Source: Rhodobiaceae bacterium UBA7804 (lineage in GTDB: Bacteria; Pseudomonadota; Alphaproteobacteria; Parvibaculales; Parvibaculaceae). From it: 45,735 bases of DNA. The notes beneath the pieces are model-generated. The model searched no databases. It saw only the letters and a program-made list of their open reading frames with translations, and was not told the origin of the DNA. The DNA is taken from positions 34,956-80,690 of the forward strand of contig DLCG01000012.1 in assembly GCA_002480495.1 (NCBI GenBank), given 5' to 3'. Both the position numbers and the translations under genes were made by a program. This document shows, piece by piece, positions 1 to 8,390 of this stretch (positions are counted from its first letter, which is position 1; each line of letters begins with the position of its first letter).

Positions 1-726
1 CTCGAACATGTCGCGCACGCGGCTCGCACCGACGCCGACGAACATCTCGACGAAGTCCGAACCGGAAATCGTGAAGAAGGGCACATTGGCTTCGCCCGCG
101 ATGGCGCGCGCGAGCAGCGTCTTGCCCGTGCCGGGAGGACCGACAAGCAGCACGCCCTTCGGGATGCGGCCGCCAAGCCGCTGGAACTTCGCCGGGTCGC
201 GCAGGAAGTCGACGATCTCGGTGAGGTCGTCCTTCGCCTCGTCGATGCCCGCAACGTCGTCGAACATCACGCGGCCATGGCGTTCGGTCAGCAGCTTCGC
301 CTTGGACTTGCCGAAGCCCATGGCCTTGCCGCCCCCGCCCTGCATCTGGCGCATGAAGAAAATCCAGACCGCGATGAGCAGCAGCATCGGGAACCAGGAA
401 ACCAGAATGCCGAGGAGCGAAGGCACGTTCTCCTCGTTGGGCTTCGCGGTGATGGTCACGCCCTTGTTGTAGAGGCGATCGACCAGCGACGGATCCTGCG
501 GTGCATAGGTCGAGAACTTGCGCCCATCTGAATAGGTACCGGTGATCTTGTCGCCCTGAATGGTGACTTCGCTCACATTGCCGGAGTCGACGTCCGAGAG
601 GAGGCGCGAGAAGGTGATCTCGCTGCCCGATCCATTCTGTGGCGAGGGGTTCTGGAACAGGTTGAACAGCGCCACCAGAAGCAGCGCACCCAACACCCAG
701 ACGGCGAAATTCTTGAAATTGGACAA
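1..726 (-). CDS. ftsH: ATP-dependent zinc metalloprotease FtsH (N-terminal part)
   Basis: Membrane-anchored AAA+ protease that degrades misfolded and regulatory membrane proteins. Only the first 242 codons are in the window; the gene runs off the left edge. The product begins SNFKNFAVWVLGALLLVAL (TM1). A periplasmic segment follows, then TM2 around residues 115-135, a GGGG-rich linker and the Walker A motif GPPGTGKT. The last residues in the window are RVRDMFE. The start is TTG at 726-724, preceded by an AAGGT-type Shine-Dalgarno; no ATG fits the family N-terminus as well. It is last in a cpoB-tilS-ftsH run, a common alphaproteobacterial order, but has a 148-nt gap upstream with a candidate promoter of its own. 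Family identification is secure; the catalytic HExxH zinc site lies outside the window. Confidence 0.96.
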   Translation of the reverse strand, partial: MSNFKNFAVWVLGALLLVALFNLFQNPSPQNGSGSEITFSRLLSDVDSGNVSEVTIQGDKITGTYSDGRKFSTYAPQDPSLVDRLYNKGVTITAKPNEENVPSLLGILVSWFPMLLLIAVWIFFMRQMQGGGGKAMGFGKSKAKLLTERHGRVMFDDVAGIDEAKDDLTEIVDFLRDPAKFQRLGGRIPKGVLLVGPPGTGKTLLARAIAGEANVPFFTISGSDFVEMFVGVGASRVRDMFE

Positions 727-817
727 GGGCTTTTACCTTTTTACCTGACGACAGGCCGTACTTTGCAGGGGGCGTGCCAAACTCGCCCCACTTCTTGAGA
801 GTTTCTAATCTATGAGA

Positions 818-846
818 AGATAGTGACCATAGAAAGGTTTACCAAG
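818..846 (-). promoter_or_regulatory. candidate heat-shock-type promoter of ftsH
   Basis: On the minus strand, CTTGGT (846-841) is followed after 17 nt by CTATCT (823-818), about 90 nt upstream of the ftsH start. This resembles the alphaproteobacterial RpoH pattern (CTTG, then a TAT-containing -10), and ftsH is a classic RpoH target. The match is loose and was found by eye. Confidence 0.3.
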
Positions 847-874
847 TACCAGCGCCACTTCGTTTGCGCCGGAT

Positions 875-2236
875 TCAGGCTTTTTCCGCCGGATTTCCGG
901 ACTTTCGCCCCGGCATGCGGCGCAGAGACACATGCAACTCGATATCGGGCCCGGACGTCTCCAAATGAGGCGCTCCGATAAGTTTTTGCCCCTGCCAGAG
1001 CCCGGGCAGTGCGTGGAGCACGGCGCTCGGCATCTGCGGAAGCGCCGCTTTCCGCGCCCGCAGGTCCGAAAGCCCCTCCGGTCCCAGCGCCCGGACTTCG
1101 AAACGCAGATTTCGGGGTGCACGGGTGAGAAACAGGCGGAACCGCCCGTCCCATACCCCTTCCTCGCCGGCCCTGAGCCAGAGCGAGGGTGCCTGACGCG
1201 CCGCGGATACTTCCCTGCTCACCGTCAGAACACCATTTCTGAAGGCGAGCTTGACGCCTCCAAGCGTCCTCCCCCGGCCAAGCTCCCCTTCCAGGATCGC
1301 GGCATGAACCGCCTCCAGCCCGGCAAGCCTAGGCGCATAATCGCGGCCGCCGGCGAAGGCGACAAGCGCGGCGAGGACACGCAACCCCGTTTCCGCTGGC
1401 GCCGCCGCGAGCGCCTCCCCCCTCACCTCCGCAAAGCCCAAAGGCGAGATGGACGCATGTTCCGACAGCAGAGCCTGCGTTTCGGCTTCCAGTGCTTCGC
1501 GCGCGCGCGCCATCTGCGCGGCCGTTCGGGCAAGGCGCGAGGCATCAAGCCCGAGAGGAGCGAGCAGCGCCAGCGCCTTGCGGGCCTTCACGCGATCGAA
1601 ACGCTCATCCTCGTTGCTGGGGTCGAGGACCGGCGCAAGACGCGCCTTCGAGACGGTGGCCGCAAGCCGGCCCCGGGGAAGGTCGAGAAGCGGCCGCAGC
1701 AGACGTACCTGCGGGGCATCTGCGGAAAGGAAGCGCGATGCAGGCATTGCAGCAAGGCCATCGACCCCGCTCCCCCGCGCAAGCCGCAGAAGAAAAGTCT
1801 CCGCCTGATCCTCAAGGTGATGAGCGACGAGAAGATCGCCGATACCGGCCTTCCGGCATGCCGAAAGCAACAGGGCATAACGCGCGTCCCGGGCCGCGGC
1901 CTGAATACCGCTTGAGGGCTTTTCGCCCTTCCATCTCAGAATGCGATGCGGAACGCCGATCTGCGCGGCCATGGCGGCCGCCCGGCGTGCTTCGGCCGCC
2001 GACGCGGCACGAAGACCATGATCCACTGTGAAGGCATGAAGCTTCGCCCCCTTGCGCCCGCGAACCCAGCGGGAGGCCAGAAGAAGCAGAGCAAGCGAAT
2101 CCGGACCGCCTGAAAAGGCAACCGCAACCGTCTTCCCGGCGTCGAGAGACGACATGCGGGAGGCGAACTCCCGCGCGGTTACGGGAGCGGCGCGGAGCGA
2201 AGACGAGGATCGCGCGGTTTCGTCCTGCGCGTTCAT
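875..2236 (-). CDS. tilS: tRNA(Ile)-lysidine synthase TilS
   Basis: Ligates lysine to C34 of the CAU-anticodon tRNA-Ile so that it reads AUA; essential in most bacteria. The 453-aa product has the N-type ATP pyrophosphatase P-loop SGGPDS at residues 42-47, followed by TVDHGLR and the AHHLEDQAET stretch typical of TilS. The C-terminal half is more divergent, as usual in alphaproteobacteria. The ATG at 2236 has a GGAGG Shine-Dalgarno 5 nt upstream. It lies 21 nt after cpoB and before ftsH, so co-transcription with cpoB is likely. Confidence 0.95.
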   Translation of the reverse strand: MNAQDETARSSSSLRAAPVTAREFASRMSSLDAGKTVAVAFSGGPDSLALLLLASRWVRGRKGAKLHAFTVDHGLRAASAAEARRAAAMAAQIGVPHRILRWKGEKPSSGIQAAARDARYALLLSACRKAGIGDLLVAHHLEDQAETFLLRLARGSGVDGLAAMPASRFLSADAPQVRLLRPLLDLPRGRLAATVSKARLAPVLDPSNEDERFDRVKARKALALLAPLGLDASRLARTAAQMARAREALEAETQALLSEHASISPLGFAEVRGEALAAAPAETGLRVLAALVAFAGGRDYAPRLAGLEAVHAAILEGELGRGRTLGGVKLAFRNGVLTVSREVSAARQAPSLWLRAGEEGVWDGRFRLFLTRAPRNLRFEVRALGPEGLSDLRARKAALPQMPSAVLHALPGLWQGQKLIGAPHLETSGPDIELHVSLRRMPGRKSGNPAEKA

Positions 2237-2257
2237 GTCGCCTCCGGTTCCAATGGA

Positions 2258-3184
2258 TCAGCAGCCAGCCTTCTGCCGCTCGAGCTTGGCGCGGGCAACG
2301 ACCGAAGGAGAAGCCTGCGGGAACTTCGACCCGAGCTCGCCCCAGACAGTGCAGGCCGCATCCTTGTTGTCGAGCGCGGCGAGGCTCATGCCAAGCTTGA
2401 GCAGGCTGTCCGGCGCCTTGCTGCTGGATGCATAGGTCGTATAGCCGGTGAGAAAGGCATCGCCCGCGCGCTTGTAATCATTCTGCGCGTAGTAGGTTTC
2501 GCCAAGCCAGTATTGCGCATTGCCGGCGAGTTCGTGCTTCGGATGAAGCTGCAGGAACTCCTCGAAGGCCGACCGGGCCCTGTCGTACTGACCGCGCTTC
2601 ATGAGGTCGATGGCAAAGTCATACTGCGTCTCGGGTGTTCCGTTCGGCAGGAGCGAGGGAGCGGCCGCGGCGGCGGCACCGCCACCCGAAGAAGCGGAAG
2701 AACCGTCTGCAGGCCCTGTCTGCCCGAGCGTTCCTTCCGCCGGTGCGGTGGACGCCTGCGCATTGCCCGCATCCGGGGAAACAGGAGCCGCGCCGCCGCC
2801 CGCGCCGAGATCGCGGAAGCGAAGATCGACATCCTCCCTGAAGGCATCGAGATTGCGCTGGAGCGTTTCCGCCCGATGGTTCGCCTCCTCCAGACGTCCC
2901 GTGAGATCGCGCACCTGCTCTTCGAGTTCGACGATCCGGGCCTGAAGGTTCGCGGCACCGGCGCCGCTATCCATGACGACGGGCGCGCCGGACGAACCCC
3001 CGCTATAGGCCTGGCGCTGCAGATCGGAGATCTCGCGCTCGATACGGTCAAGCCGGTTCGCAATAGCGCGCGAGTCGGTGTCCTGCGCGAAGGCAGTCCC
3101 GGCGGCGGCGAGCGGAATGCCGACAAGAGCAACGGCGGCAGCGCGCACGAATAAGGATTTCAAGGGGCGACGATCGGGCCGCAA
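2258..3184 (-). CDS. cpoB: Tol-Pal accessory protein CpoB (YbgF)
   Basis: Periplasmic partner of the Tol system; in E. coli CpoB couples outer-membrane constriction to PBP1b peptidoglycan synthesis. The 308-aa product has a signal peptide (residues 1-33, ending AGTAFA), then a coiled coil (about 36-120, IANRLDRIEREISDLQRQ), a Pro/Ala/Gly-rich linker and C-terminal TPR repeats from about residue 185 (TQYDFAIDLMKRGQYDRA). The start is TTG at 3184-3182, supported by a strong GGGAGG Shine-Dalgarno 6 nt upstream. It lies downstream of pal but is separated from it by a terminator, so it probably has its own promoter and heads cpoB-tilS-(ftsH). Confidence 0.95.
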   Translation of the reverse strand: MRPDRRPLKSLFVRAAAVALVGIPLAAAGTAFAQDTDSRAIANRLDRIEREISDLQRQAYSGGSSGAPVVMDSGAGAANLQARIVELEEQVRDLTGRLEEANHRAETLQRNLDAFREDVDLRFRDLGAGGGAAPVSPDAGNAQASTAPAEGTLGQTGPADGSSASSGGGAAAAAAPSLLPNGTPETQYDFAIDLMKRGQYDRARSAFEEFLQLHPKHELAGNAQYWLGETYYAQNDYKRAGDAFLTGYTTYASSSKAPDSLLKLGMSLAALDNKDAACTVWGELGSKFPQASPSVVARAKLERQKAGC

Positions 3185-3274
3185 TCGAACCTCCCGTTCG
3201 GGTTTGAGATCAGGACGCTATCTTAAAATCAAACACGACCAAATTGCGGCATATGTTCATTCCGCAACGGCAAG

Positions 3275-3309
3275 AAAAAACGCCCTCCCGCCAAAGCGGA
3301 AGGGCGTTT
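3275..3309 (-). terminator. Rho-independent terminator after pal
   Basis: On the minus strand a GC-rich stem (CGCCCTTCCGC pairing with GCGGGAGGGCG across a 4-nt loop, one mismatch) is followed by six T residues. It lies 37 nt beyond the pal stop and ahead of cpoB. Confidence 0.75.
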
Positions 3310-3345
3310 CCGTCATTTCGCGAATCCGGATTCGCTCGAGGCCGC

Positions 3346-3846
3346 TTAGCTCGCGGCGCCGGACGCGACAACCGTCACGGCGCGACGGTTCTGGGCCCAG
3401 CAGTTCTCGTTGGATTCGAGGCAGACCGGACGCTCCTTGCCGTAGGACACGGTGTTGAGACGGCCGGCGTCGACGCCGAGGCTCACGAGATAGTCCTTAG
3501 CGGCGTTGGCGCGGCGGCCACCGAGCGCGAGGTTGTATTCACGCGTGCCGCGCTCGTCGGCATGGCCTTCAAGCGTGAACGTCAGGTTCGGGTAGAGTTC
3601 CATCCAGGCGGCCTGACGCTGCAGGGTCGCGCGGGCCTCGTCGCTCAGCGACGACTTGTCGGTGTCGAAGAAGACGCGGTCGCCGACATTGGCAACCAGA
3701 TCTTCCTGCGTGCCCGGCGCGATCGTGCTGGACGAGGAGGGGGAGGTGTTTGCGCCTTCGGTCGAGTCGGTCGACGAGCAAGCGGCAAGCATGAGGAAAG
3801 CAGCAGCCACGGCGGCAAACCGCAGGCCAGCATTCGGGGACTTCAT
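3346..3846 (-). CDS. pal: peptidoglycan-associated lipoprotein Pal
   Basis: Outer-membrane lipoprotein that binds peptidoglycan and TolB in the Tol-Pal constriction machine. The 166-aa product has a lipoprotein signal with lipobox LAAC (Cys23), a Ser/Thr-rich tether and a C-terminal OmpA-like domain. The diaminopimelate-binding region reads LEGHADERGTREYN, and a downstream NRRAVTV follows; both are canonical. A GGAG-type Shine-Dalgarno precedes the ATG. It is separated from tolB by 347 nt containing a good promoter and followed by a terminator, so it appears to be its own transcription unit inside the tol cluster. Confidence 0.97.
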   Translation of the reverse strand: MKSPNAGLRFAAVAAAFLMLAACSSTDSTEGANTSPSSSSTIAPGTQEDLVANVGDRVFFDTDKSSLSDEARATLQRQAAWMELYPNLTFTLEGHADERGTREYNLALGGRRANAAKDYLVSLGVDAGRLNTVSYGKERPVCLESNENCWAQNRRAVTVVASGAAS

Positions 3847-4193
3847 TCGGGTGATCTCCTTTTGATCTCAGCGGCCATGGCGCCTCAGCGCTCCATTGAA
3901 TAGACACTCTCGCACGTGCAACCCCCGCAGTAAAACCGGGCCCAGACCCGACTACCGGAGGCGGCGTTATGCCAGAGAACCTTTTCGGACCGGATTTGTT
4001 CCAGACCGAAACTTACGTCGCCCGCAATTGGCCGACGCTGGGGTTGCTGTACCGCAACACGATACTAGCCAGCAACCGAGTATCAGACAAGAAGCAACAA
4101 ATATCATGCGACTTTTCGGCCAAGGTTAAGTGACATTTTTACATCAACTCGAAAGCAGTCACGCAATCCGGCCACACCGAATACTTGCGCCCC
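3847..4193. other. 347-nt tolB-pal intergenic region
   Basis: No convincing reading frame. It holds the pal promoter (4062-4090) and therefore a predicted pal 5' leader of about 200 nt. A TTAA at 4126-4129 is followed 7 nt later by TTTT, only half of a CtrA box. No tolB terminator is obvious. Confidence 0.6.
4062..4090 (-). promoter_or_regulatory. sigma-70-type promoter of pal
   Basis: The minus strand shows TTGTCT (4090-4085), a 17-nt spacer and TAGTAT (4067-4062). Both hexamers are close to consensus with ideal spacing. Transcription would start near 4055, about 210 nt before the pal ATG. Confidence 0.5.
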
Positions 4194-5549
4194 TTACTGA
4201 ATCCGTGGCGACCAGGCCGGGTCGGAAGCCATGGTCGCGGCCGGCACGGGACGTTCGTTGTAGCCCGTCACATCGACCGACCAGAGCCCCGGACCGCCCT
4301 GCGCGCCCCGCGTCTCGCGGAAGAACATGAGAACGCGCCCGTTGGGGGCCCATGTCGGTCCTTCATTGTGATAGCCCTCGGTGAGCACGCGCTCACCCGT
4401 GCCGTCGGGCCGCATCACACCGATGACGAAGCGCCCGCCGGTAATCTTGGTGAAGGCGATAAGGTCGCCGCGCGGCGACCAGACCGGCGTCGCGTAGCTG
4501 CCCTGGCCGAAGCTGATACGGCGCTGGCTGGAGCCGTCGGCATCCATGACATAGATCTGCTGCGAGCCGCCGCGGTCGGACTCGAATGTGATCTGCCGTC
4601 CGTCCGGTGAATAGCTCGGCGCCGTATCGATCGCCGCCGTATTCGTCAGACGCGTCACCTGCCGGCTGCGGAGATCCATCGTGTAGATGTCCGAATTGCC
4701 GCCGCGCTGAAGGCTCATGATGATCTTCTGCCCATCGGGCGAGAAGCGCGGTGCGAAGGTCATGCCGGGAAACTCGCCCACCACTTCCTGCTGGCCCGTC
4801 TCGATGTCGAGCACATAGACGCGCGGGCGATTGTTGCGATAGGCGAGATAGGTAATCTCCTGCGAGTTCGGGCTGAAGCGCGGCGTCAGCACGAGATCGC
4901 TGCCATTCGTCAGCATGCGCGGATTATGCCCGTCCTGATCCATGATCGCGAGACGCTTCACGCGCGCATTCTTCGGACCGGTTTCAGAAACATAGACGAT
5001 ACGCGTATCGAAATAGCCTTCTTCGCCCGTCAGGCGCTTGTAGATCGCATCGGAAATGAGATGCGCGACGCGGCGCCAGTTGTCCGGCGTCGTGAAGAAC
5101 TGGAGACCCGTCATCTGCTGTTCGCCGAGCACGTCCCAGAGACGGAACTCGACGCGAAGCCGGCCATCGGACTCAAGCCGCGTCTGCCCCGTCACGAGTG
5201 CCTGCGAATTGATGACGCGCCAGTCGCCGAAGCGCGGCTGCACGTTGATGTCGGAAATCCTCTCGATGAAGGACGCTTTCGGCAGCGGCCGGAAAAGCCC
5301 GGAGCGCTCGAGATTATTGGTGATGACGGCGGAAATATCCGCGCCGACCTTCGCTTCCTGCCCTTCGCCGCCGACAAAATCGGTGATCGCGATGGGCAGC
5401 GGGTCGACAGTGCCGCGATTGATATCGATCTCAACCGCATGCGCCGGCAGCAACGAAAGCACGGCGGCACAGAAAACAGCCACCGCCCCGGCTGCTCGTC
5501 TCAACAGCTTCGCCATGGCATTTCTCTGCGGGTTGTACGTTTCCGACAT
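4194..5549 (-). CDS. tolB: Tol-Pal translocation protein TolB
   Basis: Periplasmic beta-propeller that links the inner-membrane TolQRA motor to Pal. The 451-aa product has a signal peptide (MAKLLRRAAGAVAVFCAAVLS region after a short N-extension), an alpha/beta N-terminal domain, and WD40-like propeller blades. The blades show the repeated pattern 'P.FSPDG..I.F.S.R.G...IY.MD' (e.g. APRFSPDGQKIIMS, PSYSPDGRQITFESDRGG). The start at 5549 has AGGAGA 7 nt upstream; an internal ATG at 5516 also precedes the signal sequence but lacks such a site. It follows tolA by 107 nt. Confidence 0.97.
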   Translation of the reverse strand: MSETYNPQRNAMAKLLRRAAGAVAVFCAAVLSLLPAHAVEIDINRGTVDPLPIAITDFVGGEGQEAKVGADISAVITNNLERSGLFRPLPKASFIERISDINVQPRFGDWRVINSQALVTGQTRLESDGRLRVEFRLWDVLGEQQMTGLQFFTTPDNWRRVAHLISDAIYKRLTGEEGYFDTRIVYVSETGPKNARVKRLAIMDQDGHNPRMLTNGSDLVLTPRFSPNSQEITYLAYRNNRPRVYVLDIETGQQEVVGEFPGMTFAPRFSPDGQKIIMSLQRGGNSDIYTMDLRSRQVTRLTNTAAIDTAPSYSPDGRQITFESDRGGSQQIYVMDADGSSQRRISFGQGSYATPVWSPRGDLIAFTKITGGRFVIGVMRPDGTGERVLTEGYHNEGPTWAPNGRVLMFFRETRGAQGGPGLWSVDVTGYNERPVPAATMASDPAWSPRIQ

Positions 5550-5656
5550 CGTGGTCTCTCCTGCCTAAAGGCCTGACAACCGTTCAAGGTAAATCCGGAT
5601 ACCTTTTTTGTGTGTCTATTGCGTGGCAAAATCCGTTAACTGAACAACGTGTGCGA

Positions 5657-6481
5657 TCACATCATTCCTCCCAGATCGAAGTTGAACGTGTTGTCGCGCC
5701 AGCTCGTGTACTTGTCCGGCGGTAAAAAATCATACGGCGCGCAGCCCTGGACGGCCTGAATGGCACGTTCTGCGAGGAGACGCGACAAGGAACCGCCACT
5801 GCTCCGTACGATCATCGGACGCCCTGCCAGCGAACCATCCGGGTTGAGCCCGAAACGTACCGTGGCTCGCAACTTCTCCGCATCCGCTGTGCCGGTCAAA
5901 CCACTGACATTCCAGCATCGCTCCACGCGTTGCCGAAGCGCATCCGTCTCGCTCATAGTCAGCGCCGCAGCGGGGTCGTCCGTCGCGGGCGCCTCGAAAT
6001 CCTCCGTAGACTCGAGCGGCGTGGACTTCGGCGCCTTGTCGGGCGACTTGTCGAGCAGCGCCGCTATCTGGTTCGGATCGAAGGATTTCTTCTTCTCCGG
6101 CTCCTTCTTGGGCGGCGTCGGCTTTTTCTCGGCCTTTTTCTCGACCGGCTTCGGCTTCTCTTCCCTCTTCTCGGCCTGCTTGTCCGGAATTGGCTCCACC
6201 TTCTCCTCCGGCGGCGGAGGTGTCGGCTTCGGCTCGGGTTTCGCCTCGGCCACCGGCTTTTCCCGCTCTTCCGGCTTTGGCGGCTCGGGCTTCTCGACCG
6301 GCTTCGGCTTCTCGACCTTCTTCATGCTCTTCAGGTTTGTCACCTGGTCGATCGTCACGAGTTCCACCGGCAGCACGCGCGGCGGCACCGAGGGAAGTTC
6401 CTCGGGCGAAGGGAACGCCACAAGCGCAAGCGCCACGATCACAAAATGCGCCGCGGCCGAAAGGAGAACCGAATTACGCAT
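5657..6481 (-). CDS. tolA: TolA-like energy transducer
   Basis: Inner-membrane protein that would carry TolQR force across the periplasm to TolB/Pal. The 274-aa product has one N-terminal membrane segment (about residues 5-24, LLSAAAHFVIVALALVAF). A long Pro/Lys/Glu-rich stretch (about 50-140, repeated KPVEKPEPPKP-type units) spans the periplasm. A C-terminal TonB/TolA-type domain follows (ATVRFGLNPDGSLAG, then ERAIQAVQGCAPYDFLP). Position in tolQ-tolR-tolA-tolB decides the name; sequence alone would say TonB/TolA family. The ATG is 9 nt after tolR. Confidence 0.9.
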   Translation of the reverse strand: MRNSVLLSAAAHFVIVALALVAFPSPEELPSVPPRVLPVELVTIDQVTNLKSMKKVEKPKPVEKPEPPKPEEREKPVAEAKPEPKPTPPPPEEKVEPIPDKQAEKREEKPKPVEKKAEKKPTPPKKEPEKKKSFDPNQIAALLDKSPDKAPKSTPLESTEDFEAPATDDPAAALTMSETDALRQRVERCWNVSGLTGTADAEKLRATVRFGLNPDGSLAGRPMIVRSSGGSLSRLLAERAIQAVQGCAPYDFLPPDKYTSWRDNTFNFDLGGMM

Positions 6482-6490
6482 TCTCGCCGT

Positions 6491-6949
6491 TCAGTTTGCA
6501 CCCGGCTTTGCTGCCGGCGCCGTTTCGGTCTCCGTCACGAGACCGACCTTGGAAAAGCCCGCCGCGCTCAACCGGCCCATCACATCCATGACGGCCCCGT
6601 AGTTGATCGAATTGTCCGCGCGCACGAAGATGCGCTGCTCGTATCCGTTTTCGGCAATGGCAGTCAGCTGCGGCACGAGCGCATCCGGTTCGGTCAGTGT
6701 TTCCTGAACGAAGATTTCGCCCTCGCCGTTGATCGTGATCGTCAGCGGTTCTGTGTCGCCGGAGAGAGGGGCGGCCTGCGTCTTCGGCAGATCGACCGGC
6801 ACGCCGACGGTGAGAAGCGGTGCGGCAACCATGAAGACGATAAGCAGAACCAGCATCACGTCGACGACCGGCGTGACGTTGATCTCCGACATGGGCTGCC
6901 GGGAAAAGCGCCCGCGCCCCTTGCCCTTGTTTCCGACCGACATCCCCAT
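6491..6949 (-). CDS. tolR: Tol-Pal motor subunit TolR
   Basis: ExbD/TolR-family stator protein using the proton gradient with TolQ. The 152-aa product has a short basic N-terminus and the signature MSEINVTPVVDVMLVLLIVFM, whose Asp30 in the membrane helix is the expected proton-carrying residue. A periplasmic domain ending in the RADNSINYGAVMDVMG block follows. It starts 3 nt after the tolQ stop, so tolQ and tolR are translationally close-coupled. Confidence 0.97.
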   Translation of the reverse strand: MGMSVGNKGKGRGRFSRQPMSEINVTPVVDVMLVLLIVFMVAAPLLTVGVPVDLPKTQAAPLSGDTEPLTITINGEGEIFVQETLTEPDALVPQLTAIAENGYEQRIFVRADNSINYGAVMDVMGRLSAAGFSKVGLVTETETAPAAKPGAN

Positions 6950-6952
6950 GGA

Positions 6953-7681
6953 TCAGCCCCGTTCGTCGAGCTGCCGCGAAAGGATCGCGGAGAACTCGTC
7001 GGCAAAGCTCTCCATCCGTCCGCCAATGCGCGAGACCTGGTTGGAGAAGCGGTTATAGGCGATGACAGCGGGAATGGCGGCGACGAGACCGAGACCGGTC
7101 GCAAAGAGTGCTTCGGCGATGCCGGGCGCGACGACCGCAAGATTCGTGTCCCGGCTGATCGCGATCGACTGGAAGGAATTCATGATGCCCCAGACCGTGC
7201 CGAAAAGGCCGACGAAGGGAGCGACAGACCCGACGGTCGCCAGGAAGAGAAGGCGGCTTTCAAGCGCCATCATCTCCCGGTTGATCGTGACCTGCATGAC
7301 CTTGTCGACACGCTCCTTGAGCCCCACGAAGGAACTCGCGGCGACTTCCTGCGACCGGCGCCATTCGCGCATGGCCGCAATGAAGAGCGCGGAGAGCGGG
7401 TGCTGCGGGCGGTGCCCCATTTCCTGATAGAGATCGTCCAGCGAGCGGCCGGACCAGAAGATGCGCTCGAACTGGTCTGCGCGGCGCTCGACACGGGCAA
7501 AACGCCACCACTTGTCGAAGATGATCGCCCAGGACCAGACCGAGGCGAAGAACAAGCCCATCATCACGAGCTTGACGACGATATCGGCCCGCATGAACAG
7601 GCCCCAGATGGAAAAGTCCAACGGGACCGCGTCGGCGGCCGCAGTTTCGGTAATCACCTGAGTGGTGGTGACGGGATCCAT
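6953..7681 (-). CDS. tolQ: Tol-Pal proton channel subunit TolQ
   Basis: MotA/TolQ/ExbB-family inner-membrane protein forming the proton channel with TolR. The 242-aa product has a membrane helix at about residues 28-52. The paired C-terminal helices contain FLATVGSVAPFVGLFGTVWGIMNSF and LFATGLGLVAAIPAVIAYNRF, both diagnostic. The ATG at 7681 has a GAGAGG Shine-Dalgarno. A 241-nt gap separates it from ybgC upstream. Confidence 0.97.
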   Translation of the reverse strand: MDPVTTTQVITETAAADAVPLDFSIWGLFMRADIVVKLVMMGLFFASVWSWAIIFDKWWRFARVERRADQFERIFWSGRSLDDLYQEMGHRPQHPLSALFIAAMREWRRSQEVAASSFVGLKERVDKVMQVTINREMMALESRLLFLATVGSVAPFVGLFGTVWGIMNSFQSIAISRDTNLAVVAPGIAEALFATGLGLVAAIPAVIAYNRFSNQVSRIGGRMESFADEFSAILSRQLDERG

Positions 7682-7922
7682 TCGGTGCCTCTCCGTGCTC
7701 TCGGGCTCATTGCAGGGAGCGGCACATGACAGACGCAGCTTGCGCAGTCGGGCTGTACCCGTTGCGCCCTACTTGTGTATGTGTGCCCCCGAATTGCGGC
7801 TGAAGTTAGTCTTTCAATTATGTCATTACCGTGGCGTCTGGCGGGATTCGAGTCGCGCACTCAAGAGGTTAGCCCCCAAATGTGGCGTTGCGGACACAGA
7901 AACGCGGGCCGGCTCGCTTCTC

Positions 7923-8390
7923 TCAGTTGCCGCTGACATAGGGCGCCAGCGCGTCCTTGACCGAGGCGGGCAAACGGCGCGGCCGGCCCTGCCGGTCGAG
8001 CACCGCGGCAAATACCTTCGCGCGCCAAAGCTCATCGGCAAGCTCGCCCTCCGGGCCGAGCCGCCAGATCGACTGCTCGGCTTCTATCCGTGCCCCGCTC
8101 GCCCGGACATAGACAGTATGAACCTCCAACCGGTCGTCGATGCGCGCAGGCTGCCGGAAATCCATTTCCATACGGTGAATGGCGAAAGCGACCGGGTCCT
8201 CACCGCCGAAGAGGTCCGTGTGATGCACACCTGCGAGCCTCAGAAAATCGGAGCGTCCCCGCTCCGCGAAACGCAGATAGTTTGCGTGATAGACGATGCC
8301 CGAGAAATCCGTGTCTTCGTAATAGACGCGAATACCGAGCTTGTGGACACGGCCCTCTATCCGGCCCGCAATATCCGGCCATTCGCTCAT
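7923..8390 (-). CDS. ybgC: Tol-associated acyl-CoA thioesterase YbgC
   Basis: Hot-dog-fold thioesterase hydrolysing acyl-CoA, commonly encoded at the head of tol-pal clusters. The 155-aa product carries the family motif RVYYEDTDFSGIVYHANYL at residues 21-39, with the catalytic Asp region DTDFSG and His35. Its start overlaps the ruvB stop by 4 nt (ATGA), so it is translationally coupled to ruvCAB. Confidence 0.95.
   Translation of the reverse strand: MSEWPDIAGRIEGRVHKLGIRVYYEDTDFSGIVYHANYLRFAERGRSDFLRLAGVHHTDLFGGEDPVAFAIHRMEMDFRQPARIDDRLEVHTVYVRASGARIEAEQSIWRLGPEGELADELWRAKVFAAVLDRQGRPRRLPASVKDALAPYVSGN

Noticed and set aside
4126..4140. TTAA followed 7 nt later by TTTT near the pal promoter
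   Set aside because: Only one half of a CtrA box is correct; chance match in an AT-rich patch.
5930..7729. Open frame of 599 codons on the plus strand
   Set aside because: Antisense to tolA, tolR and tolQ, all intact; Arg/His-rich low-complexity product.
7846..7860. GATTCGAGTC stretch resembling a tRNA T-arm
   Set aside because: No acceptor stem, D-arm or anticodon arm can be built around it on either strand.
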